Source: Pseudomonas sp. GM74
Lineage (GTDB): Bacteria > Pseudomonadota > Gammaproteobacteria > Pseudomonadales > Pseudomonadaceae
Direction: 5' to 3'
Length of the DNA: 64,000 nt
Assembly (NCBI RefSeq): GCF_000282455.1
Contig: NZ_AKJG01000163.1
Coordinates: 28,443 to 92,442, forward strand
The notes under the pieces were generated by a model that worked only from the letters and a program-made list of their open reading frames with translations, was not told the origin of the DNA and did not search any database. Positions 1 to 7,803 of this stretch are shown here, piece after piece. Each line of letters opens with the position of its first letter. Position 1 is the first letter of the stretch. The translations under genes were made by a program, and so were the position numbers.

Positions 1-1
1 C

Positions 2-1036
2 GCCAACTACATGGGCACCGTGAACCAGGCTGCCGATACCCTCAGCACAGAAGGTCGCAGCGAGTTCCCGCGCACTTTCAACAGCCAGTTCATCAAGGCC
101 CAGGAAATGCGCTACGGCGAGAACCCGCACCAGAGCGCGGCGTTCTATGTTGAAGCCAAGCCTGCCGAAGTCGGCATCGCCACCGCGACCCAGCTGCAAG
201 GCAAGGAACTGTCGTACAACAACGTGGCCGACACCGATGCCGCGCTGGAATGCGTGAAGAGCTTCGTCAAGCCGGCTTGCGTGATCGTCAAGCACGCCAA
301 CCCGTGCGGCGTGGCTGTCAGCCCTGATGCCGAAGGCGGCATCCGCAAGGCCTACGACCTGGCCTACGCCACCGACACCGAATCCGCATTCGGCGGCATC
401 ATCGCCTTCAACCGCGAACTGGATGCCGAAACCGCCAAGGCCATCGTCGAGCGTCAGTTCGTCGAAGTGATCATTGCCCCAAGCGTCAGCGAAGAGGCCC
501 GCGCCATCGTCGCTGCCAAAGCCAACGTGCGCCTGCTGGCCTGCGGCGAGTGGTCGGCTGACCGCGCTGCTGCCTGGGACTACAAGCGCGTCAACGGTGG
601 CCTGCTGGTACAGAGCCGCGACATCGGCATGATCGGCGCCGACGACCTGAAAGTGGTCACCAAGCGCGCACCGAGCGAGCAGGAAATCCATGACCTGATC
701 TTCGCCTGGAAAGTTGCCAAGTACGTGAAGTCCAACGCCATCGTCTACGCCAAGAATCGCCAGACCATCGGTGTCGGCGCCGGCCAGATGAGCCGCGTGA
801 ACTCGGCGCGAATTGCTGCAATCAAGGCAGAACATGCCGGCTTGCAGGTTCAGGGTGCGGTCATGGCCTCCGACGCATTCTTCCCGTTCCGCGACGGCAT
901 CGACAACGCGGCCAAGGCCGGTATCACGGCGGTTATCCAGCCGGGCGGTTCGATGCGTGACAACGAAGTGATTGCGGCTGCCGACGAAGCCGGTATCGCC
1001 ATGGTGTTCACCGGCATGCGCCACTTCCGTCACTGA
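2..1036 (+). CDS. purH: Bifunctional AICAR formyltransferase / IMP cyclohydrolase, 3' part
   Basis: This is the downstream part of purH, cut by the window edge. The frame is open from base 2, so the ATG at 11 is internal and not the start. PurH catalyses the last two steps of IMP synthesis in the cytoplasm. The visible part is the C-terminal formyltransferase half: it contains VKHANPCG, whose Lys-His pair belongs to the AICAR formyltransferase active site, later SDAFFPFRDGID, and the usual end MRHFRH. The N-terminal cyclohydrolase domain lies outside the window. purD follows on the same strand after about 155 bases that hold a REP pair, the normal Pseudomonas order. Confidence 0.97.
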   Translation, partial: ANYMGTVNQAADTLSTEGRSEFPRTFNSQFIKAQEMRYGENPHQSAAFYVEAKPAEVGIATATQLQGKELSYNNVADTDAALECVKSFVKPACVIVKHANPCGVAVSPDAEGGIRKAYDLAYATDTESAFGGIIAFNRELDAETAKAIVERQFVEVIIAPSVSEEARAIVAAKANVRLLACGEWSADRAAAWDYKRVNGGLLVQSRDIGMIGADDLKVVTKRAPSEQEIHDLIFAWKVAKYVKSNAIVYAKNRQTIGVGAGQMSRVNSARIAAIKAEHAGLQVQGAVMASDAFFPFRDGIDNAAKAGITAVIQPGGSMRDNEVIAAADEAGIAMVFTGMRHFRH

Positions 1037-1050
1037 TACACCGATCAACT

Positions 1051-1137
1051 GTGGGAGCGGGCTTGCTCGCGAAGACGGCGGCACATTCAATATTGATGTG
1101 ACTGAAACACCGCTTTCGCGAGCAAACCCGCTCCCAC
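1051..1137. repeat. REP pair (GTGGGAGCGGG family), head-to-head
   Basis: A forward unit GTGGGAGCGGGCTTGCTCGC at 1051 and an inverted unit ending CTCCCAC at 1137 surround a short spacer. The two arms can pair into a long hairpin between purH and purD. This is the commonest interspersed palindrome in the window. Confidence 0.9.
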
Positions 1138-1191
1138 ATAAGAGCATCCCAGCGGTGCTATCAAGAATTAGCGTCATCCGAGGTTTTTGAA

Positions 1192-2487
1192 ATGAATGTT
1201 TTGATCATTGGCAGCGGTGGCCGTGAACACGCCCTGGCCTGGAAAGTGGCTCAGGATCCGCGCGTACAGAAGGTTTTCGTGGCTCCGGGCAACGCCGGTA
1301 CGGCCATCGAAGCCAAGTGCGAGAACGTCGCCATCGACGTACTGGCGCTTGAGCAACTGGCAGACTTTGCCGAGAAAAACGTTTCCCTGACCATCGTTGG
1401 CCCAGAAGTGCCACTGGTTGCCGGTGTCGTTGACCTGTTCCGCTCCCGTGGCCTGGACTGCTTCGGTCCGACCGCTGGCGCCGCCCAACTGGAAGGTTCG
1501 AAAGCCTTCACCAAGGACTTCCTGGCGCGCCACAAGATCCCGACTGCCGACTACCAGAACTTCACCGAAATCGAGCCGGCCCTGGCTTACCTGCGTGAAA
1601 AAGGCGCTCCGATCGTGATCAAGGCCGACGGCCTGGCCGCCGGTAAAGGCGTGATCGTCGCCATGACCCTGGCCGAAGCCGAAGACGCCGTGCGCGACAT
1701 GCTGGCGGGCAATGCCTTTGGCGATGCGGGTTCGCGCGTGGTCATCGAAGAGTTCCTGGACGGCGAAGAAGCCAGCTTCATCGTCATGGTCGACGGCAAG
1801 AACGTGCTGCCGATGGCCACCAGCCAGGATCACAAACGCGTCGGCGACGGCGACACCGGTCCGAACACCGGCGGCATGGGTGCTTACTCCCCGGCGCCAG
1901 TGGTCACCGCCGAAGTGCACAAGCGCGTGATGGACCTGGTGATCTGGCCGACCGTGCGCGGCATGGCCGAGGAAGGCAACGTCTACACTGGTTTCCTGTA
2001 TGCCGGCCTGATGATCGACAAGGCTGGTAATCCAAAAGTCATCGAATTCAACTGCCGCTTCGGCGACCCTGAGACCCAACCGGTGATGCTGCGCCTGCAG
2101 TCGAGCCTGGTGCTGCTGGTCGAGGCCGCCCTGGCCCAGGCGCTGGACAAAGTAGAAGCACAATGGGATCCACGTCCGAGCGTCGGAATCGTCCTGGCCG
2201 CTGGCGGCTATCCTGGTGACTACGCCAAAGGCGTGGTCATCAAGGGGCTGGATGCAGCCGCCGCGCTGGAAGGCAAGGTTTTCCACGCCGGCACCGCGCT
2301 CAAGGATGGTCAAGTGGTGACGGCCGGTGGTCGGGTGTTGTGCGCCACCGCCATGGGTGCCAGCGTCGATGCTGCGCAGCAGCAGGCCTACAGGCTGGCG
2401 GCTACGATTGACTGGGAAGGCTGTTTCTATCGCAAGGACATTGGCTATCGCGCCATTGCCCGCGAGCGCGGCGAGAGTCAGGAATAA
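1192..2487 (+). CDS. purD: Phosphoribosylamine-glycine ligase (GAR synthetase)
   Basis: PurD makes glycinamide ribonucleotide from phosphoribosylamine, glycine and ATP, the second step of purine synthesis. The 431 residues match the family's usual length. The N-terminal GSGGREHALAWK nucleotide-binding segment opens the protein, an ATP-grasp domain follows (VIKADGLAAGKGV near residue 142, then GPNTGGMGAYSP and FNCRFGDPETQ), and a C-terminal lid closes it. The ATG at 1192 has the conserved MNVLIIGSGGREHA start. It follows purH and precedes retS, the order of P. aeruginosa. Confidence 0.97.
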   Translation: MNVLIIGSGGREHALAWKVAQDPRVQKVFVAPGNAGTAIEAKCENVAIDVLALEQLADFAEKNVSLTIVGPEVPLVAGVVDLFRSRGLDCFGPTAGAAQLEGSKAFTKDFLARHKIPTADYQNFTEIEPALAYLREKGAPIVIKADGLAAGKGVIVAMTLAEAEDAVRDMLAGNAFGDAGSRVVIEEFLDGEEASFIVMVDGKNVLPMATSQDHKRVGDGDTGPNTGGMGAYSPAPVVTAEVHKRVMDLVIWPTVRGMAEEGNVYTGFLYAGLMIDKAGNPKVIEFNCRFGDPETQPVMLRLQSSLVLLVEAALAQALDKVEAQWDPRPSVGIVLAAGGYPGDYAKGVVIKGLDAAAALEGKVFHAGTALKDGQVVTAGGRVLCATAMGASVDAAQQQAYRLAATIDWEGCFYRKDIGYRAIARERGESQE

Positions 2488-2499
2488 GGTAAACACCGC

Positions 2500-2530
2500 G
2501 CCAGGCAATGAACACCGTTTATTGCCTGGC
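2500..2530. other. Perfect inverted repeat between purD and retS
   Basis: GCCAGGCAAT at 2500-2509 and ATTGCCTGGC at 2521-2530 form a 10-bp perfect stem with an 11-base loop just after the purD stop. No T tract follows, so it is a weak terminator candidate or a read-through hairpin upstream of retS. Confidence 0.6.
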
Positions 2531-2587
2531 TATTCCGGCGCCGCGCATCGTTATATTCTGGCATCAACCTAACGAAGGGATTTCGCC

Positions 2588-5365
2588 GTGCGCTGGCTCA
2601 GGATTGCCATAAGCTTGACCGTCACTTTGCTGACCTTGCTCTGCATGCTACCGGCCCAGGCCGCGCAAGGCAGTGGCTGGGCGGTATTGCTCGACGAACA
2701 GGGCGACCTGCAGCTGAGCGACATCCGTTCCGCACGCTACACCAACCAATTCAGCCCTATCGAACTCGACCGCATTACCGCGGCCGAACCCGATGGCGCG
2801 CTATGGTTGCGATTCAGGCTTGCACCGGGCAAACACGAACAATTGCTGCGCGTGTTTGCGCCTGACCTGCGCCAGTTCAACATGTACGTACTGGACGGCG
2901 ACAAGCTGATCGATCAATCCAGCACGGGCAACGAACGCCCCCAATCCGAGCGACCATTGCCCAGCAGCGACTTCATGCTGGCCCTGCCGCAAAGCGACAG
3001 CCCTCTCGACGTATACCTGCGACTGGCCTCCGACCACCAGTTACGGCCCTATATCACCCTGCAATCGGCGATTCTCTCGGCCGCCAACCAGAACCAGACG
3101 CTGATCTATGGCCTGCTGTTCGGCTGCATCGCCATGCTGATCCTGCACAACCTCATCCGCTACGCCTACACCCGCTCGCGCAGCGCCCTCTGGCTGGCGA
3201 CGTGTGAAGGGTTGTTGATGCTCAGCCTGCTGTTGTTGCTGAACCTCGCCGGACCCTGGCTGCCGGACTGGCATGCACTGCAAACGCCAGGGGCTTACCT
3301 GGCATTGATAATGACTGCGCCCTGCGGCCTGATGCTTGCCTATCGCTTCTTCGCCCCACTCGGGCCACATCCGCTGAACCGGTTGCTGCTTGGCGAGATC
3401 CTGCTCATCACCGCCTGCGGCCTGATGCTGCTGTTCGTCAATACCTTGCCGCTGAACTTCATTACCTACGGCCTGGTCGCCCTGGCGGGCCTGACGATGC
3501 TGTTCATCAGCGCCTATCACTGGCAAAAAGGTTATCGCCCGGCCCGCCTCTTCGTGGCGGCGATGGTGGTATTCAACCTCGGGACCCTGGTCATCCTGCC
3601 CGCCCTGCTGGGGCTGACCCTGGTCGAACCCCATGGCCTGATCACTACCTTGCTGGTCTTCATCTGCATCAGCGGCCTGCTGATGAGCATTGCGCTGAGC
3701 GAGCGCCAGCGCCGCATCACCGAAGACCGCTTCAGCATCAGTCGTGACCTGGCGGCCAGCAACGCCGAGATCAACGCCAAGGCCGAGTTCCTGGCGAAGA
3801 TCAGCCATGAGATTCGCACCCCTATGAACGGTGTCCTCGGCATGACCGAACTGCTGCTGGGCACCCCGCTTTCGGTCAAGCAACGCGACTACGTGCAGAC
3901 GATCCACAGCGCCGGCAACGAACTGCTGACGCTGATCAACGAAATTCTCGACATTTCCAAACTCGAGTCCGGACAGATCGAACTGGACGATGTGCAGTTC
4001 GACCTCAACGCGCTGATCGAAGACTGCCTGAACATCTTCCGCGCCAAGGCCGAGCAGCAAAACGTCGAGTTGATCAGCTTCATCCAGCCGCAAGTGCCAC
4101 GGGTGATCAGCGGTGACCCGACACGCCTGCGCCAGACGCTGTTGAGCCTGCTTGAAAACGCCCTGAAAAAAACCGACGAAGGCGAAATCCTGATCGTCGT
4201 GGCGCTCGACGAGCGCAACACCAAACCACGCCTGCGTATCGCCGTGCAGGACAGCGGCGAGCCCATGGACGCCGAAGAACGCGACGCCCTGATGCACGCC
4301 GAACTGCACAGCCGGCATTTTCTTTCCGCCACCCAGTTGGGCGGCAACCTGGGGCTGGTGATTGCCCGCCAGCTGATCCGCTTGATGCAGGGGGAATTCG
4401 GGATCAAGAGCGGCAGCAACCAGGGCAGCACCCTGTGGCTGACCCTGCCGCTGGACCCGGATCGCCTCGAACATCCGACCTCCGACCTCGACGGCCCGCT
4501 GCAAGGTGCGCGGGTATTGGTGGTGGACGACAATGAGACCTGTCGCAAGGTCCTGGTGCAGCAATGCAGCGCCTGGGGCCTGAACGTCAGCGCCGCACCT
4601 TCCGGCAAGGAAGCGCTGGCCCTGCTGCGCACCAAGGCGCATTTGCGCGATTACTTCGATGTGGTCCTGCTGGACCAGAACATGCCCGGCATGACCGGCA
4701 TGCAACTGGCGGCCAAGATCAAGGAAGACCCGAGCCTGAACCATGACATCCTGCTGATCATGCTCACAGGCATCAGCAATGCACCGAGCAAGATCATCGC
4801 GCGCAACTCCGGGATCAAGCGCATCCTCGCCAAGCCGGTTGCCGGCTACACCCTCAAGACCACCCTGGCGGACGAACTGACCCAGCGCAACAAAGGGCTC
4901 GTCGCGACCCAACCCGTGCCAATCGGCCCGACGCTGCCGGTCAAGGTCCCTTGCGACTTCCGCATTCTGGTGGCTGAAGACAACAGCATCTCGACCAAGG
5001 TGATCCGCGGCATGCTGAGCAAGCTCAATCTGCAACCGGATACCGCCTGCAATGGCGAAGAAGCCCTGCAGGCGATGAAAGCCCAGCGTTACGATCTGGT
5101 GCTGATGGACTGCGAAATGCCGATCCTCGACGGCTTCTCGGCCACCCAGCAATTGCGCGCCTGGGAGGTCGGCAACCAGCGGGTTCGCACCCCTGTGGTG
5201 GCGTTGACCGCCCATATCCTTGCCGAACACAAGGAGCGTGCGCGCCAGGCCGGCATGGACGGACACATGGCCAAGCCGGTGGAACTGTCGCAGCTGCGCG
5301 AACTGATCGAGCACTGGGTCGCCCAGCGTGACCTGCACAATCGCACGACAACCCAAACGTCCTGA
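2588..5365 (+). CDS. retS: Hybrid sensor histidine kinase RetS
   Basis: RetS is an inner-membrane kinase that antagonises GacS and so switches the Gac/Rsm cascade between motile/acute and biofilm/sessile states. The 925 residues read as: N-terminal signal segment, periplasmic 7TMR-DISMED2-like sensor domain (about 35-165), seven-helix 7TMR-DISM region (about 170-375), HisKA with ISHEIRTPMNG (His407), HATPase-like domain (about 505-625), and two receiver domains with predicted phospho-acceptors Asp696 (VLLDQNMPG) and Asp841 (LVLMDCEMP). The start is GTG at 2588, placed by the AACGAAGGG Shine-Dalgarno just upstream and the signal peptide that follows. Domain order and position after purD identify RetS rather than LadS. 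Confidence 0.93.
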   Translation: MRWLRIAISLTVTLLTLLCMLPAQAAQGSGWAVLLDEQGDLQLSDIRSARYTNQFSPIELDRITAAEPDGALWLRFRLAPGKHEQLLRVFAPDLRQFNMYVLDGDKLIDQSSTGNERPQSERPLPSSDFMLALPQSDSPLDVYLRLASDHQLRPYITLQSAILSAANQNQTLIYGLLFGCIAMLILHNLIRYAYTRSRSALWLATCEGLLMLSLLLLLNLAGPWLPDWHALQTPGAYLALIMTAPCGLMLAYRFFAPLGPHPLNRLLLGEILLITACGLMLLFVNTLPLNFITYGLVALAGLTMLFISAYHWQKGYRPARLFVAAMVVFNLGTLVILPALLGLTLVEPHGLITTLLVFICISGLLMSIALSERQRRITEDRFSISRDLAASNAEINAKAEFLAKISHEIRTPMNGVLGMTELLLGTPLSVKQRDYVQTIHSAGNELLTLINEILDISKLESGQIELDDVQFDLNALIEDCLNIFRAKAEQQNVELISFIQPQVPRVISGDPTRLRQTLLSLLENALKKTDEGEILIVVALDERNTKPRLRIAVQDSGEPMDAEERDALMHAELHSRHFLSATQLGGNLGLVIARQLIRLMQGEFGIKSGSNQGSTLWLTLPLDPDRLEHPTSDLDGPLQGARVLVVDDNETCRKVLVQQCSAWGLNVSAAPSGKEALALLRTKAHLRDYFDVVLLDQNMPGMTGMQLAAKIKEDPSLNHDILLIMLTGISNAPSKIIARNSGIKRILAKPVAGYTLKTTLADELTQRNKGLVATQPVPIGPTLPVKVPCDFRILVAEDNSISTKVIRGMLSKLNLQPDTACNGEEALQAMKAQRYDLVLMDCEMPILDGFSATQQLRAWEVGNQRVRTPVVALTAHILAEHKERARQAGMDGHMAKPVELSQLRELIEHWVAQRDLHNRTTTQTS

Positions 5366-5430
5366 GCCGACAGACTTCGCAACCCCTGATAGACTCCCTC
5401 CCGACTTCCCTTGCCAGTGAGCCCGGCACC

Positions 5431-6027
5431 ATGCTCCATGTGTTGTTCAGCGTTTATCTGAAGATGCTGGTGCTCTACAGCCCATTCTTCGTGTTGTCCT
5501 GCTTCATCAGCCTGACCCGTGGTTATTCACGCAAGGAACAGCGTCGGCTGGCCTGGAAAGTAGCGGTCGCCACCCTGGTCTCCAGTGTGCTGCTGTATCT
5601 GTTCGGCCGAGTGATTTTCAGTGTTTTCGGCATTACCGTGGATGCCTTTCGTATCGGTGCCGGCAGTGTGCTGTTCATCTCGGCGCTGGGCATGGCACAA
5701 GGAAAATCGGCGGTACAGACCGACAACGTGCAGCAGGATGTGACCATCGTCCCGCTGACCATTCCGCTGACCGTCGGCCCCGGCACCATCGGTGCGTTGC
5801 TGGTGATGGGCGTGAGCCAGCCGCACTGGGACGACAAGCTCACGGCCATTGTCAGCATTGCCCTGGCCAGTTTTACCGTGGGCGTGGTGCTGTTTTTGTC
5901 CGGTCGTATCGAGCGCATTCTCGGTGATCAGGGATTACAGATCGTCAGCCGGTTGATGGGGTTGTTTGTGTGCGCACTGGCGGCACAGATCATCTTTACC
6001 GGGGTGAAGGGATACCTTGTGCCTTGA
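5431..6027 (+). CDS. MarC-family integral membrane protein
   Basis: A 198-residue polytopic inner-membrane protein of the MarC family (the name is historical; no antibiotic-resistance role is established). About six hydrophobic segments are visible, starting with VLFSVYLKMLVLYSPFFVLS. The conserved block VPLTIPLTVGPGTIGALLV sits near the centre and is characteristic of the family. The start is ATG at 5431, 65 bases after retS. The transported substrate, if any, is unknown. A strong bidirectional terminator follows the stop codon. Confidence 0.88.
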   Translation: MLHVLFSVYLKMLVLYSPFFVLSCFISLTRGYSRKEQRRLAWKVAVATLVSSVLLYLFGRVIFSVFGITVDAFRIGAGSVLFISALGMAQGKSAVQTDNVQQDVTIVPLTIPLTVGPGTIGALLVMGVSQPHWDDKLTAIVSIALASFTVGVVLFLSGRIERILGDQGLQIVSRLMGLFVCALAAQIIFTGVKGYLVP

Positions 6028-6034
6028 CCGAAAA

Positions 6035-6062
6035 AAGGCCTTGTTGCTCACAACAAGGCCTT
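6035..6062. terminator. Bidirectional rho-independent terminator
   Basis: AAGGCCTTGTTG (6035-6046), loop CTCA, CAACAAGGCCTT (6051-6062): a 12-bp perfect stem with a T-rich tail to the right and an A run to the left. It serves the plus-strand MarC gene and the convergent minus-strand hypothetical gene ending at 6086. Confidence 0.9.
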
Positions 6063-6085
6063 TTCTTTTTCGTTTTGCGAACGGC

Positions 6086-6736
6086 TCAAAGCGTTAGCTT
6101 GCGCACGAGAAGCTTGTCCGAATACTTATCTATCTTTTCGTGTACTCGCGCTCGATAGTTTTCAAACACCTCGGGATCAAAAGCAAACACCCCGCCATCG
6201 GGGATGATGACCACTTCTTTGTCAAACTCGCTCCAGAAAAAGAAGTCCTGCTCGATAACAGTGGTGTCGTAGCGCATCCCGTAAAGGCAGACCACCGTTT
6301 CACCCGAATCGAGGCGTTCGCAAGGTGCGCACTTGAGAATACCCAAACCACCCTGCATGACATTGCCACGGAAAAACTCCCAGGCGAATTCGTCGAGCTG
6401 CAATGCTCTGTAGGTTTCCTTGACGAGTTGTCCCAAGCGTTCCGAACCCAAATGACCAATCACGGTATGGTTGATGTTCAGCAGCTGGCGAACATTCGAC
6501 ACCCTGAAAGGTTCGGACGGAACAATGGTTTTCAAGGTAAAGCCGGCTTTGAGCAAACGGCCTTGGTAATAATCGAACCAGACCTTCTTCGATACTTGCC
6601 CAGGGTACTTATCATTTGTCGCCAGTTCTGCGTACAGCAAGCAGTCCTGTATGTCTTGCTGATCCTGCAAGCGCACCTTGCCTGCAAAGGACAGCAGACA
6701 GCCCCCCACTACAATCGCATCAGCAAGATCCGGCAT
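6086..6736 (-). CDS. Hypothetical protein, Y-L-GW family member A
   Basis: A 216-residue protein with no signal peptide or membrane segment and no known function. It is the downstream gene of a tandem pair with 6806-7615 (69-base gap). It matches four other proteins of this window in layout: W53-x3-Y57-x3-L61-x4-F66, a helical middle, L134-x3-P138, and the F165-F-F-W168 element whose centre lies 28 residues after the proline. A charged C-terminal segment FDPEVFENYRARVHEKIDK resembles FNRRAFDRKRQQVYSYIDK of its neighbour. The ATG at 6736 has a G-rich upstream sequence (GGTGGGGG). The DNA is AT-richer than the surrounding housekeeping genes, suggesting acquisition. Confidence 0.75.
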   Translation of the reverse strand: MPDLADAIVVGGCLLSFAGKVRLQDQQDIQDCLLYAELATNDKYPGQVSKKVWFDYYQGRLLKAGFTLKTIVPSEPFRVSNVRQLLNINHTVIGHLGSERLGQLVKETYRALQLDEFAWEFFRGNVMQGGLGILKCAPCERLDSGETVVCLYGMRYDTTVIEQDFFFWSEFDKEVVIIPDGGVFAFDPEVFENYRARVHEKIDKYSDKLLVRKLTL

Positions 6737-6805
6737 ATTGCAACCCCCACCAACCAGAACCTGGACAATCAGCAGTTTGCATTGACCAACTCCCTTACGA
6801 GCTTA

Positions 6806-7615
6806 TTAGCTCGTCAACTTTTTAAATAAATCATCACCAAACTTATCGATATAACTGTAAACCTGCTGACGTTTGCGATCGAAAGCGCGCCTATTGAACT
6901 TTCGAATACCTGCCGCTTGAAAAAGCTGCACACCCTCAGTATTGATAGTGATAAACAGAAAGTTGCCGTTGTAGTTCTTGCTGTACACATCCAGCCCGCC
7001 CATGACCATCGCCATGCCGCCACCCGGCGCAACGACGCAAGGGACAGTTTTGAAGCTGACAAGCTCACTGTTCTTGCTTCCGGAATCGACGATCTTCAAC
7101 GCTTCCTTGTCACCCTTGAGCTTTTCGAAACCGGCAGCCACCAGGCTCAACACATTGCCGGAGCCGGCACTGATAACGGTTTGAAGGATCTGCAGCAGCG
7201 CGTCATTCATGGTCAATGTCAGCGTTTTGGAATCGTACTTTTTACGCGTATAGCTTTCCGTCACCCAGCCGATTGCGGTCAGTGCCTCGTTATAGGCGGC
7301 GTAGCGTTGCTCTTGCGTACTGTTGGCGGGTAGCTTGCGAACCACCGCTTCGGCAAAGGACTGGCTGTCCAGGGCATCTTGCTTGTCGTCTTCGGAAAGT
7401 TTTTCCTCGAACACTACAAGCGACGGACCTACCACCGAAGCATCATGATCCTGAGCGGTGCGAATGGCTGAAACGCTCACCGTTGCAGCCAGGCTCCTGG
7501 CCCGTGGACGTGCAGGCACGGCAGCGAGTTGAGCTTCGATCTGTTTGAAGTATTTATCTTGCGCGGCAACATCAAAAGGCAATTGTGCCGCGTCATTAAT
7601 GTTCGAGTTTTGCAT
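6806..7615 (-). CDS. Hypothetical protein, Y-L-GW family member B
   Basis: A 269-residue cytoplasmic-looking protein of unknown function, upstream partner of member A. The start at 7615 (MQNSNINDAAQ) is preferred over an upstream Met because AAGGA lies just before it. Residues 1-100 are variable and Ala/Gln-rich. The family core follows: Y108-x3-L112-x3-G116-W117, an alanine-rich middle (about 135-175), F188-K-T-V-P192, a glycine stretch (198-207), then N218-F-L-F221 and a basic C-terminal helix. The L220 centre of that element lies 28 residues after P192, as in the other members. Confidence 0.78.
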   Translation of the reverse strand: MQNSNINDAAQLPFDVAAQDKYFKQIEAQLAAVPARPRARSLAATVSVSAIRTAQDHDASVVGPSLVVFEEKLSEDDKQDALDSQSFAEAVVRKLPANSTQEQRYAAYNEALTAIGWVTESYTRKKYDSKTLTLTMNDALLQILQTVISAGSGNVLSLVAAGFEKLKGDKEALKIVDSGSKNSELVSFKTVPCVVAPGGGMAMVMGGLDVYSKNYNGNFLFITINTEGVQLFQAAGIRKFNRRAFDRKRQQVYSYIDKFGDDLFKKLTS

Positions 7616-7775
7616 ATCAAGTTCCTTGGTTAACAATCTGCCGCTCCATGCGGCGCAAACCAAAACTAAGACATACAAGAATAACCATCAACCCGAATAT
7701 AAGATTTAACTTATGCCAATAATTACCAGACCGTAACGACCCGTATTGAAGCCGGCATAGTTAAAGCGTGAAATA

Positions 7776-7797
7776 GCGGCCTCTTATTAGAGGCCGC
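7776..7797 (-). terminator. Probable terminator of the cobGHIJ transcript
   Basis: GCGGCCTCT (7776-7784), loop TATT, AGAGGCCGC (7789-7797): a 9-bp perfect stem directly after the cobJ stop codon (minus strand), followed on that strand by a short T-rich stretch. It separates the cob transcript from the next minus-strand gene pair. Confidence 0.65.
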
Positions 7798-7803
7798 ACT
7801 CAT

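Noticed and set aside
1174..2508. Long minus-strand open frame opposite purD (444 residues)
   Set aside because: It overlaps purD completely, has no ribosome site, and its protein is low-complexity His/Gln-rich, the typical antisense shadow of a GC-rich gene.
3041..5356. 771-residue minus-strand frame opposite retS
   Set aside because: It is antisense to retS and rich in Gln/His/Val without domains; codon pattern follows the retS frame.
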